From the NCBI RefSeq assembly GCF_010365305.1, contig NZ_CP048279.1, forward strand, positions 372,001 to 436,000: a stretch of DNA of 64,000 nt. Direction: 5' to 3'. The stretch's first letter is position 1; every line of letters starts with the position of its first letter. This document shows, one piece after another, positions 7,884 to 15,843 of this stretch. The notes under the pieces were generated by a model. That model did no database searches and was not told where the DNA came from. It worked only from the letters and a program-made list of their open reading frames with translations. Origin of the DNA: Staphylococcus sp. MI 10-1553 (GTDB lineage Bacteria; Bacillota; Bacilli; Staphylococcales; Staphylococcaceae). The translations under genes were made by a program, and so were the position numbers.

Positions 7884-8024
7884 TTGCACTTTTCTTAAAG
7901 AGAGGCTATAATAGTGTCATAAAACTCGTACATTAAGTACTACACCAAGGGGCTGGGACATAAATCCCGGCTCAAATAAAGAATCGACTAAGTAAGAAAT
8001 CATTTACTTAATCGATTCTTTTTT
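7884..8024 (+). ncRNA. Orphan third antitoxin promoter and RNA, truncated by IS1182
   Basis: The promoter is intact: TTGCAC (7884-7889), 17-base spacer, TATAAT (7907-7912). The RNA would start near 7919, carry the AAAACTCGTACAT and CTACACC repeats, then run into the insertion sequence and stop at the hairpin 7979-8020. Its own terminator and toxin gene are gone from this side. It could still pair with both toxin mRNAs through the direct repeat but lacks the terminator loop. Expression is inferred. Confidence 0.6.
7979..8024 (+). terminator. Terminator inside the left end of the IS1182 element
   Basis: AAGAATCGACTAAGTAA (7979-7995) pairs with TTACTTAATCGATTCTT (8004-8020) with one mismatch and is followed by a T run. 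It shields the transposase gene from outside promoters, including the truncated antitoxin promoter at 7884. Confidence 0.85.
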
Positions 8025-8100
8025 AGATATTATTTAAAAAAAATAAAGTCCTCGCGTATAATATTGAATAACCACAAACATAAATACGGAGGAACTTTAT

Positions 8101-9801
8101 ATGTATAAAAATTATAACATGTTTCAACTTACACTTCCAATAGAAACTGAGATGTCTTTTCCTGAAAATGATATTGTATTCATTATTAACAAACTTGTAG
8201 AATCTGTTCCCCAAGAAGCTTTTAATCCATATTATAGCCAAAGAGGTCCTTCATCTTATCACCCAAAAATGATGTTAAAAATCATACTGTATAGTTATGC
8301 CCATTCTGTTTTTTCAGGACGAAGAATCGAGCATCTGTTAAAAGATAGTTGTCGAATGATGTGGCTTGCGCAAGGTCAAACGCCAACTTATAGAACCATC
8401 AATCGCTTTAGAGTGAATCCCCACATGATGGAATTTCTACATATTTTATTTGTCGGTTTAAGAGCCCAATTATTAGAAGATAAACTCATTACAGAGGATG
8501 TCATTTATATTGATGGCACAAAAATAGAAGCAAATGCGAATAAGTACACATTCCAGTGGCTGGCTAATACGAAGCGTTTTAGTCAGTCTGTCATTGAAAA
8601 ATCAACGGCTTTATATGAGCAACTCGTTTCTGAAGAGATTATTCCTGAAATCAAACGTGAATCTGGGCATGAATTAACAAGTGAAGAACTGAATCAAATA
8701 GAGACGCATTTAGGTCATAAAAATGATGCGCTCACGTCTGAAATTGAAACGACTCAAGATGTAGAGACAAGAAAAACCCTTAGAAAAGAAAGAAGTAAGG
8801 TGAGACAAAGTAAGAAAGCCATCCAAGATTTTAAAGACCGTAAAATCAAATATGACAAGCAAATGGAAATTTATGGTGACAGAAAAAGTTATTCAAAGAC
8901 CGACCACGATGCGACCTTCATGAGAATGAAAGATGATCATATGAGAAACGGCCAATTGAAACCGGGTTATAACCTACAAATCGCAACCCATAATCAATTC
9001 GTTTTAGCTTTTGGTGTTTACAGTTATCCAGGTGATACAAGAACGCTCGAACCATTTTTAAAATCCATCCACAATTTATATGGTGACATTCCAGAGTATA
9101 TTGTGGCAGATGCGGGTTACGGAAGTGAATACAACTATACCATGATACTCGATGAATTTGAGAAAACACCTTTAATCACTTATAGTATGTATCTCAAAGA
9201 GAAGCAGCGCAAATATAAAAACAATCCATTGATTACTGCTAACTGGGAATACCGTGAGATAGATGATTACTATATATGTCCTAACAAAAAGGAATTACAT
9301 TTCCAAAGTTACAGAAAGAAAAGAGATGGATACGGTATTCAAAGAGATTTTAAATTATATGCATGTGAAGCGTGTGTGGGCTGTCCATTACGAAGTCAAT
9401 GTATGAAGCAAAGTACGAACCCCAACACAAATAAACGCTTATTTAAAAATTTAACTTGGGACTATTTTAAAGCCTTCACAAATCAACAGCTTTCAGATCC
9501 AAAGACGAAACACATTTATCAAAAGAGAAAGATAGATGTTGAATCAACTTTTGGAAATCTGAAGGCTAATTTGGGTTTCCAAAGATTATCGGTTCGCACA
9601 AAATCAAAGGTTGAGTGTGAACTTGGCATCGCACTCATGGCAGTGAATATACGAAAACTAGCTAAAATAAGTGTTCGTTTTCGTTCGTTAATAAGAAAAA
9701 AGCCGTCAAATTCTAAAAAAATGAATTTTGACGTCTTTTTCTTAAAGGAGCTGAAGTCTATGTCCCAGCCCCTTTCCTACGATTTGTCAAGGGTTCAATA
9801 A
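8101..9801 (+). CDS. IS1182-family transposase
   Basis: A 566-aa DDE transposase. The N-terminal DUF772-type domain (about 35-125, PKMMLKIILYSYAHSV) is followed by the catalytic core with Asp in YIDGTKIEANANKY, Asp in IVADAGYGSE and Glu in IDVESTFGNLK. A cysteine cluster (CEACVGCPLRSQC) lies before the last catalytic part. GGAGG precedes the ATG. The frame runs through the right inverted repeat and stops 27 bases outside the element, so the last nine residues are encoded by flanking DNA. A terminator-like hairpin lies within the final 35 codons. Both points suggest the original stop was further upstream or is supplied by the target. Confidence 0.9.
   Translation: MYKNYNMFQLTLPIETEMSFPENDIVFIINKLVESVPQEAFNPYYSQRGPSSYHPKMMLKIILYSYAHSVFSGRRIEHLLKDSCRMMWLAQGQTPTYRTINRFRVNPHMMEFLHILFVGLRAQLLEDKLITEDVIYIDGTKIEANANKYTFQWLANTKRFSQSVIEKSTALYEQLVSEEIIPEIKRESGHELTSEELNQIETHLGHKNDALTSEIETTQDVETRKTLRKERSKVRQSKKAIQDFKDRKIKYDKQMEIYGDRKSYSKTDHDATFMRMKDDHMRNGQLKPGYNLQIATHNQFVLAFGVYSYPGDTRTLEPFLKSIHNLYGDIPEYIVADAGYGSEYNYTMILDEFEKTPLITYSMYLKEKQRKYKNNPLITANWEYREIDDYYICPNKKELHFQSYRKKRDGYGIQRDFKLYACEACVGCPLRSQCMKQSTNPNTNKRLFKNLTWDYFKAFTNQQLSDPKTKHIYQKRKIDVESTFGNLKANLGFQRLSVRTKSKVECELGIALMAVNIRKLAKISVRFRSLIRKKPSNSKKMNFDVFFLKELKSMSQPLSYDLSRVQ
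9704..9740 (+). terminator. Terminator-like hairpin inside the 3' end of the transposase ORF
   Basis: CGTCAAATTC (9704-9713) pairs with GAATTTTGACG (9723-9733) with one bulge, then TCTTTTTCTT. It lies within the annotated reading frame, which is odd for a coding region. Confidence 0.55.
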
Positions 9802-9885
9802 GTGAAATTGACATTACTGAACTAGACCGTCCAATTTTTACTTTTTTGAATAAGGTGTTATGATGTATATGATTATGTGGTTTCG

Positions 9886-11094
9886 TTAGTGTGGTGCTTT
9901 CTGATAATCATATAATTTATCATTGACTATCAAGTAGTGAATGGTCTTTAATAAGCGATTGATACTCGCTATTACGGCAGTCTTGTGGGGTTTCCCATGA
10001 GGCTGCTCTCTTAATTTATAATAATAATCCACAATATGGCTTTGATAATGATTTCTTCCCCTAAGAATGTTCATAGTGATTAAATACAATAAACGCCTTG
10101 CTTTTTTATTTCCTCTTTTATTAATCGTATCTCGACTCTTTGAAGTTCCTGATTGGTAACGTTTAATATCAATGCCTACAAATGCATTCAGTTGTTTATT
10201 TGTTTTGAATTCTCTAATATCTCCAAGTTCCCCAATAAGCAATGTAGCTGTGAGTTCTCCGATGCCAGGAATTGAAATAATATTTTCAAACTCAGTTGTA
10301 TTTTTAGCTAAATCAATCATTTCCTGATTAAATGCTTTCATTTCTTCTATCCCAATAAGCAGTTTGTCGCATAAGTATTGGACTTTTTGTAGGAGGAAAG
10401 AAGACTTGCGCACATTCGGAAAACTATTATTCTTTATTTCAATTAATTTTTTGGCATACTTGTGCGCTTTTTTAATTGAAATGCCTTTATCAGTTGAATG
10501 AAGTACTTTTTCCACCAATTCATCATGAGTCAAAATACTTACATAATCAGGATGAGGAAATGCTTTAGCTATATTTAATGCGATTTTTGAATATCTGTTA
10601 GTAAATAACTTTTCTAACCCTGGAAATGTTTGATGTAGTGTTTCGACTAACTCAACTTTGAGACAATTTTGGTTGATCTCCATTTCTAAGTGAAAGCGCG
10701 CACGTTCTCTCAGTTCAAAGTAGATCTCTTCAGGATGACGTTGTACCTTTGAATCTTTCATTCTAAAGGCAAGAAGTGCGAGTTTATGTGCGTCTGACTT
10801 ATCTGTTTTCCATGATCTTAACGAATTTGTTTTAAACTTGGCTTCTAGGGGGTTCATTTCTAAGTAATTTATTTTGTGAATTTCACAAAAGTGTTTCATA
10901 CCTCTTGAATAAACACCTGTTGATTCAAAGAGGATAAACAGGGAATCAAGATGCTTGATATAATTTTTAAGATAACGATAGCCATTTTGATTATTTTGAA
11001 TGACCAATTCTTTAACGAAAACTTCATCCTTATAATGTGCGACCACACTTTCTGACTTACTGATATCAATACCAAAACAGTTAATAAAAATCAT
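9886..11094 (-). CDS. IS110-family transposase (DEDD recombinase)
   Basis: A 402-aa protein with the two IS110 domains. The N-terminal RuvC-like DEDD domain has D10 in GIDISK, Glu in ILFESTG and the Asp pair in DKSDAHKLA. The C-terminal Transposase_20 domain has the helix-hairpin motif SIPGIGELTATLL and the conserved serine region GTSKSRDTINKRGNKKARR. Length is normal and the gene looks intact. Proteins of this family act with a bridge RNA encoded in the element ends (established for IS621 and relatives). The start ATG has only a close AAAGG upstream. Confidence 0.9.
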   Translation of the reverse strand: MIFINCFGIDISKSESVVAHYKDEVFVKELVIQNNQNGYRYLKNYIKHLDSLFILFESTGVYSRGMKHFCEIHKINYLEMNPLEAKFKTNSLRSWKTDKSDAHKLALLAFRMKDSKVQRHPEEIYFELRERARFHLEMEINQNCLKVELVETLHQTFPGLEKLFTNRYSKIALNIAKAFPHPDYVSILTHDELVEKVLHSTDKGISIKKAHKYAKKLIEIKNNSFPNVRKSSFLLQKVQYLCDKLLIGIEEMKAFNQEMIDLAKNTTEFENIISIPGIGELTATLLIGELGDIREFKTNKQLNAFVGIDIKRYQSGTSKSRDTINKRGNKKARRLLYLITMNILRGRNHYQSHIVDYYYKLREQPHGKPHKTAVIASINRLLKTIHYLIVNDKLYDYQKAPH

Positions 11095-11285
11095 ACCTTT
11101 CTCTATTGAATTGAGAAGATTTTAACTTTACTTAGCCTTTTTCATTTCATTTTCCTATACACGGTTTCTAAAACCCAACATACTTCAATCGAATTTCAAA
11201 AGGAGAGTAAAGCTGATCAGTTTACATTACGGATTCAAAGATCCAAGGGACTGCGCGATCTACTTCTCTCTACAACTATAAAAAA
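11095..11285 (-). ncRNA. Candidate bridge-RNA region of the IS110 element
   Basis: In IS110-group elements the bridge RNA comes from the non-coding end upstream of the transposase gene. Here that end is about 190 bases, a suitable size, and holds small inverted repeats such as TTCTCTATTGAATTGAGAA near 11100. No target-pairing loops could be assigned by eye. The call rests on position and family knowledge only. Confidence 0.3.
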
Positions 11286-11327
11286 TAGCTGTGAAGAAAT
11301 CTATCGTCATAAATTTCTTCACAGCTA
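11286..11327 (-). terminator. Hairpin terminator right of the IS110 element
   Basis: TAGCTGTGAAGAAAT (11286-11300) pairs perfectly with ATTTCTTCACAGCTA (11313-11327). On the minus strand it is followed by ATTTTTTAT, so it would end leftward transcription. It holds the place that the shared terminator has in the toxin-antitoxin modules. Confidence 0.7.
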
Positions 11328-11338
11328 ATCTTAGTATG

Positions 11339-11358
11339 TTTTAATGGTGCGGCTACGA
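11339..11358. repeat. Remnant of a further Fst-type module
   Basis: The 20 bases TTTTAATGGTGCGGCTACGA are identical to those just after the terminators of copies 1 and 2, which span the toxin stop codon. As in the modules, a hairpin terminator lies next to them on the left. No intact toxin ORF follows on the minus strand; all readings stop quickly, so the toxin gene is decayed. Confidence 0.55.
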
Positions 11359-11586
11359 CTACTTTCAATTTGTCTTAGCTTTTTAAAATGAGATCATACT
11401 GAGTGACATCCTCTATATACCTACCATATTTTAAAATTCACCCAAAACATATCCAAAGATAATACACACTATTTAACTAAAATCAGTGGTACGATGAAGT
11501 TATTTTTGACACCTTCTATCTCACAATACTTTGTTCACATAATGTTTGAAAAGAACTGACAAATTCGTAAATCTGTCAGTTATCAT

Positions 11587-11640
11587 TTGAAAACACTATA
11601 TATGGTGTTTATGATTGTGTATAGATACTATATATAGAAA
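11587..11640 (+). promoter_or_regulatory. nrdDG promoter with two NrdR boxes
   Basis: TTGAAA (11587-11592), a 17-base spacer and TATGAT (11610-11615) form a good promoter. ACACTATATATGGTGT (11593-11608) fills the spacer, and ATACTATATATAGAAA (11625-11640) follows the start site. Both match the NrdR box (ACACTATATATAGTGT) and lie 32 bases apart, three helical turns, as is known for NrdR operators. dATP-loaded NrdR would block the promoter. Confidence 0.85.
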
Positions 11641-11651
11641 AGAGTGATATT

Positions 11652-13502
11652 TTGACACAACTAGAAAAAGAATTAACTGGTTTAATGACAAAAGATCCTA
11701 CAATAGTAAATGAAAATGCAAACAAGGATAGTGAAACGTTTTCAACAATGCGTGATTTGACTGCAGGGGTAGTCTCAAAATCGTATGCTTTAGATTATTT
11801 ATTGCCCAAACATGTGGCAGAGGCACATCGAAAAGGGGAAATACATTTTCATGATTTAGATTATCACCCATTTCAGCCATTGACGAATTGTTGTTTAATC
11901 GATGCCAAAGGAATGTTGGCGCAAGGCTTTCAAATTGGTAACGCGCAAGTCACATCTCCTAAATCGATACAAACAGCAGCCGCACAACTCGTTCAAATTA
12001 TTGCGAACGTATCAAGTAGCCAATACGGGGGGTGCACGATTGATCGAGTGGACGAATTATTAAGTACATATGCGAAATATAACGAGCAAAAACATCGTGG
12101 TATTGCGCAACAATTTGTAGACGAAGCGCACATTGAAACTTATGTCGATCAACGTGTGACACAAGATATTAGTGATGCGATTGAAAGTCTAGAATATGAA
12201 ATTAACACATTATATACTTCAAATGGTCAGACTCCTTTTGTAACTTTAGGATTTGGTTTGGGTACGGATAAACTCAGCCGTAAAGTTCAAACAGCCATTT
12301 TAAAAACACGTATTAAAGGTTTAGGTAAAGATCGAATCACTGCAATTTTTCCTAAACTTGTCTTCTCAATTAAAAAAGGAACGAATCTGTCACCGTCAGA
12401 TCCTAACTATGACATTAAGCAGCTCGCATTAAAATGTTCGATGAAGCGCATGTATCCAGATATTTTAAATTACGACAAAACCGTAGAATTGTTAGGTGAC
12501 TTTAAAGCACCTATGGGATGTCGCTCATTTTTACCGGCTTGGCAAAATGAAAAGGGTGAATATGAAAATAGTGGCCGCTGTAATTTAGGTGTCGTTACTT
12601 TAAACGTACCACGCATTGCGATTGAATCAGAAGGCGATATTGAACATTTTTGGATTTTATTTGACGAACGCATGCAAGTGCTCCACGATGCTTTAGCTTA
12701 TCGTATTGAACGTGTCAAGGAGGCAGTGCCAAATAATGCACCAATTTTATACAAACGCGGTGCTTTTAAATATCGTCTTGATGAAAACGATTCGGTGGAT
12801 GCTTTATTTAATAAGCAACGTGCGACAGTCTCTATGGGTTATATTGGACTTTATGAAGCGGCTACAGTATTTTTCGGACCAAATTGGGAAACAAATCCTG
12901 ATGCCAAAGCGTTCACACTTGAAATCTTAAAACGCATGCAAGCTTATCAATATAGTTGGACTGAAGCCCATGACATTTGGTTTAGTATTTATAGCACGCC
13001 AAGTGAGTCTTTGACAGATCGTTTTTGTCGTTTAGACTATGAGGCGTTTGGTTCGATTCCTGACATTACAGATAAAGGTTATTATCAAAACTCTTTTCAT
13101 TACGATGTGCGTAAAGACGTGACACCGTTCGAAAAATTAGATTTTGAAAAAGATTATCCGTATTTTGCAAGTGGGGGATACATTCATTATTGTGAATACC
13201 CTAAATTAGATCATAATGTGAAAGCGCTTGAAGCAGTGTGGGATTACGCATACAACCGCGTAAGTTATCTAGGTACAAATATTCCAATTGATCGTTGCTA
13301 TGAATGTGGTTTTGAAGGCGACTTTGAAACGACTGAAAAAGGTTATAGTTGCCCACATTGCGGAAACCATAATCCTGAAACAGTCGATGTTGTTAAACGG
13401 ACATGCGGTTATTTAGGTAATCCTGTGCAACGTCCTATGATTGAAGGGCGTCATAAAGAAATGTGCGCGCGTGTGAAACATATGAAAGCGAATCCCTCAT
13501 GA
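11652..13502 (+). CDS. nrdD: Anaerobic (class III) ribonucleoside-triphosphate reductase, large subunit
   Basis: A 616-aa glycyl-radical enzyme that reduces ribonucleoside triphosphates to deoxy forms without oxygen. The N-terminal part has the family segment ENANKDSETFSTMRDLTAG. The C-terminal part has a zinc site built from CYECG and CPHCG (about 547-566) and the glycyl radical loop RTCGYLG at about 583-589. The start is TTG with GAGTGAT upstream, and this fits the usual ten or so residues before the first conserved block. It overlaps nrdG by ATGA. Control by NrdR is indicated upstream. Confidence 0.95.
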   Translation: MTQLEKELTGLMTKDPTIVNENANKDSETFSTMRDLTAGVVSKSYALDYLLPKHVAEAHRKGEIHFHDLDYHPFQPLTNCCLIDAKGMLAQGFQIGNAQVTSPKSIQTAAAQLVQIIANVSSSQYGGCTIDRVDELLSTYAKYNEQKHRGIAQQFVDEAHIETYVDQRVTQDISDAIESLEYEINTLYTSNGQTPFVTLGFGLGTDKLSRKVQTAILKTRIKGLGKDRITAIFPKLVFSIKKGTNLSPSDPNYDIKQLALKCSMKRMYPDILNYDKTVELLGDFKAPMGCRSFLPAWQNEKGEYENSGRCNLGVVTLNVPRIAIESEGDIEHFWILFDERMQVLHDALAYRIERVKEAVPNNAPILYKRGAFKYRLDENDSVDALFNKQRATVSMGYIGLYEAATVFFGPNWETNPDAKAFTLEILKRMQAYQYSWTEAHDIWFSIYSTPSESLTDRFCRLDYEAFGSIPDITDKGYYQNSFHYDVRKDVTPFEKLDFEKDYPYFASGGYIHYCEYPKLDHNVKALEAVWDYAYNRVSYLGTNIPIDRCYECGFEGDFETTEKGYSCPHCGNHNPETVDVVKRTCGYLGNPVQRPMIEGRHKEMCARVKHMKANPS

Positions 13503-14038
13503 TTGCACAAAAAATTAAAAAAGGTGCAGGTTATATCGCTAAAATCGAATACCAAAGCTTCGTCGATGGAGAAGGCGTACGTTGTAGCGTTTATGTTTCA
13601 GGATGTCCATTTTTATGTGAAGGTTGCTATAATGTTGCAGCCCAGAACTTTCGATATGGTGAACGGGCAACGGAAACATTGATATCGGAAGTGTTAGATG
13701 CGTGTGCGCCGGAATACATTTCAGGATTAAGTATTTTAGGAGGCGAACCTTTTTGTAACTTAGATATCGTTATCCCATTAGTACATGCTTTTCGAGAACG
13801 CTACGGCAGCCGGAAATCAATTTGGGTTTGGACAGGCTTTTTATTTGAGTATTTATGGTTTGCACATGATGAACGGACCGCGTTATTAAAACAAGTTGAT
13901 GTCATTGTAGACGGCATGTTCATTCAAAAATTATATCAACCTAATTTGCCCTATAAAGGGTCATTAAATCAACGTGTCATTGATGTCCATCAATTTATTA
14001 AAACCGAGATGATGAGCCAGTCGATTTACATTGAATAA
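13499..14038 (+). CDS. nrdG: Anaerobic ribonucleotide reductase activating enzyme
   Basis: A 179-aa radical-SAM protein with the CxxxCxxC cluster motif in SGCPFLCEGCYN near the N terminus, and SILGGEPF as the SAM-binding GGE motif. It generates the glycyl radical on NrdD. The ATG overlaps the nrdD stop (ATGA), so the two are translationally coupled. A longer in-frame reading starts inside nrdD but is not needed; 179 aa is the normal length. Confidence 0.95.
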   Translation: MIAQKIKKGAGYIAKIEYQSFVDGEGVRCSVYVSGCPFLCEGCYNVAAQNFRYGERATETLISEVLDACAPEYISGLSILGGEPFCNLDIVIPLVHAFRERYGSRKSIWVWTGFLFEYLWFAHDERTALLKQVDVIVDGMFIQKLYQPNLPYKGSLNQRVIDVHQFIKTEMMSQSIYIE

Positions 14039-14239
14039 ACAGGTTGCGTGTTGATTCCCACAAATATGATTTTTTCAAATTTTTGCAATTTGCAAGAAAA
14101 TTCGGATTTGTGTATTGACATCGCTAGGAATGTTAGATAGACTTGTTGTATCATTAAAAGCCAATAAAACACCCGCACGGTTATTGCATTGGCCGTTCTA
14201 TTTGCGCGATACATCTTGCATTTTAACAATTGAATCATA

Positions 14240-14380
14240 CTTATCAAGATTGGTGGAGGGACAGGCCCTTTGAAACCAGGCAACCTATTCAGTTAGGTGC
14301 TAATTCCTGCAGGTGATTTTACCTGAGAGATAAGTCTTCTAGTAAAAGTCTATCTTTATCAGGTAGGCTTTTATTTTTTT
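14240..14380 (+). promoter_or_regulatory. SAM-I riboswitch (S-box) before metY, transcriptional type
   Basis: The aptamer spans 14240-14334: P1 arms CTTATC and GATAAG, the core GGTGGAGGGACAGGCCC, AAACCAGGCAACC and GGTGCTAATTCC. It is followed by a full terminator, AAAAGTCTATC (14344-14354) with GGTAGGCTTTT (14362-14372), and a T run. The 3' P1 arm GATAAG can instead pair with TTTATC (14355-14360) in the terminator loop, giving the usual antiterminator. SAM binding would stop transcription. Confidence 0.93.
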
Positions 14381-14400
14381 ATTATTAGGGGGAATGTCAA

Positions 14401-15678
14401 ATGACAAGTGATTTTAAATTTGAAACGTTGCAATTGCACTCAGGACAAGAAGTCGACGAAAGTAGCCATTCACGTGCTTTACCGATTTACCAAACGACAT
14501 CTTTTACTTTTGATGATACGGCACATGCGGCGAATTTATTCGGCTTAGATGAACTTGGAAATATTTATACACGTCTGATGAATCCTACGACGAACGTTCT
14601 TGAAACACGTGTGGCTGAACTTGAAGGGGGTGTCGCTGGTGTAGCGGTTGCTTCAGGTATGGCAGCTATCACGTATGCGATTCAAGCTGTCGCGCAGAAG
14701 GGTGATCATATCGTAGCAAGTTCTACATTATATGGCGGGACACATACACTTTTCACACATACGTTACCGAAATATGGGATTGATGTCACATTAGTAGATA
14801 CGAAAGAAGTCAGTCATATAAAAAATGCGCTTCAAGACAATACGAAGGCATTATTTGTAGAAACCATTGGGAATCCAGAAGGCAATATTGAGGATTTCGA
14901 TGCACTTGTAGCAATTACAAAAGCACAAGGTATACCACTTATTGTTGATAATACATTCGCGACGCCTTATCTTTTTCGTCCGATTGAATATGGGGCGAAC
15001 ATTGTTGTTCACTCTGCGACCAAATTTATTGGTGGGCACGGAACTTCAATGGGTGGTGTCATTGTTGATGCAGGTAACTTTAATTGGGATAATGGCAAGT
15101 TTCCAGGATTAAGTGAACCCGATCCGTCTTATCACGGTTTAGTGTTCAGTGAAAAATTTGGAGAAGCCGCACTTGCTTTTAAAATTCGTACAACAATTTT
15201 AAGAGATACAGGAGCAGCGATCTCACCGTTCAATGCATTTTTACTAACGCAAGGCTTAGAGACGCTTTCATTACGGTTAGAACGTCATGTGGAAAATGCT
15301 GAAAAAGTTGCACAATATCTTGAAAAGCATGACAAAGTCGCATGGGTTAAATATGCTGGCTTACCGACGAGTGAATATTACGACTTGAAAGAGAAGTATT
15401 TACCAAAAGGCGCAAGTTCCATCTTTACCTTTGGTGTCAAAGGTGGATACGAAGCCGGCAAAAAATTTATTGAAGGCTTAGAATTATTTTCTTTATTAGC
15501 GAATGTAGGAGACGCAAAGTCACTTGTTATTCATCCCGCATCCACGACGCATCAACAATTGACGGAATCAGAACAAACAGCAGCAGGTATTGCCCCTGAG
15601 ACGATTCGTCTTTCGATCGGCCTTGAGCATATCGATGATATTATTGCGGATTTGGAAAAAGGCTTTGCCAAAATTTAA
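14401..15678 (+). CDS. metY: O-acetylhomoserine sulfhydrylase (aminocarboxypropyltransferase)
   Basis: A 425-aa PLP enzyme of the Cys/Met metabolism family. It makes homocysteine (or methionine with methanethiol) from O-acetylhomoserine and sulfide. Visible motifs are SGMAAITYA (phosphate-cup region), TIGNPEG, IVDNTFATPYL and the PLP lysine in VVHSATKFIGGHGT. The length of about 425 aa with the longer insert GLSEPDPSYHGLVF fits MetY rather than the shorter MetB/MetC type. AGGGGGA precedes the ATG. The SAM riboswitch in its leader agrees with a role in methionine synthesis. Confidence 0.92.
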   Translation: MTSDFKFETLQLHSGQEVDESSHSRALPIYQTTSFTFDDTAHAANLFGLDELGNIYTRLMNPTTNVLETRVAELEGGVAGVAVASGMAAITYAIQAVAQKGDHIVASSTLYGGTHTLFTHTLPKYGIDVTLVDTKEVSHIKNALQDNTKALFVETIGNPEGNIEDFDALVAITKAQGIPLIVDNTFATPYLFRPIEYGANIVVHSATKFIGGHGTSMGGVIVDAGNFNWDNGKFPGLSEPDPSYHGLVFSEKFGEAALAFKIRTTILRDTGAAISPFNAFLLTQGLETLSLRLERHVENAEKVAQYLEKHDKVAWVKYAGLPTSEYYDLKEKYLPKGASSIFTFGVKGGYEAGKKFIEGLELFSLLANVGDAKSLVIHPASTTHQQLTESEQTAAGIAPETIRLSIGLEHIDDIIADLEKGFAKI

Positions 15679-15843
15679 CTTGTAAGCGTCACACAAAATG
15701 AAAATAAAGGGAAATTCATGATCCGATAGATTGAAATGAACGCTTTTAAATCGTAAAACATCATATGAAAAATGTAGTTGTTCTATCGGTCATTGTTTTA
15801 CCTTTCATTAATTAAAAAACACCCCATGAATGTACATCATCGT

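Larger units (their letters stand above)
6890..7946. repeat. Tandem 493-495 bp repeat carrying type I toxin-antitoxin modules (2 full + 1 truncated)
   Basis: The promoter box TTGCACTTTTCTTAAAGAG recurs at 6896, 7391 and 7884, giving a period of 495 then 493 bases. The two full units are nearly identical. Each holds a plus-strand promoter, a shared hairpin terminator, and on the minus strand a 37-aa toxin ORF with its own promoter. The third unit stops at 7946, where the left inverted repeat of an IS1182-family element begins. The convergent layout with direct repeats is that of the Fst/RNAII family first described in plasmid pAD1. Confidence 0.88.
7947..9774 (+). mobile_element. IS1182-family insertion sequence
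   Basis: Perfect 16-bp terminal inverted repeats AAGGGGCTGGGACATA lie at 7947-7962 and, inverted, at 9759-9774. They enclose one transposase gene and a protective terminator just inside the left end. Several elements of this family are known to insert in hairpins. Here the left end sits exactly where the C-rich arm of the antitoxin terminator begins in the other two repeat copies. The right flank does not continue the repeat, so a deletion or a further insertion has removed that side. No target duplication was seen. Confidence 0.88.
9780..11285 (-). mobile_element. IS110-family insertion sequence (ends not resolved)
   Basis: One complete IS110-type transposase gene with about 100 bases of AT-rich non-coding DNA on its 3' side and about 190 on its 5' side before a host-like hairpin. 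IS110 elements have no inverted repeats, so the ends cannot be read by eye. The left limit cannot pass the IS1182 right end at 9774; the right limit is set before the terminator at 11286. Confidence 0.6.

Noticed and set aside
9776-9787. CCTACGATTTGT beside IS1182, also found at about 22431 in the inverted-repeat block
   Set aside because: A 12-base match alone is too short to infer shared origin, though it could be checked when copies are aligned.
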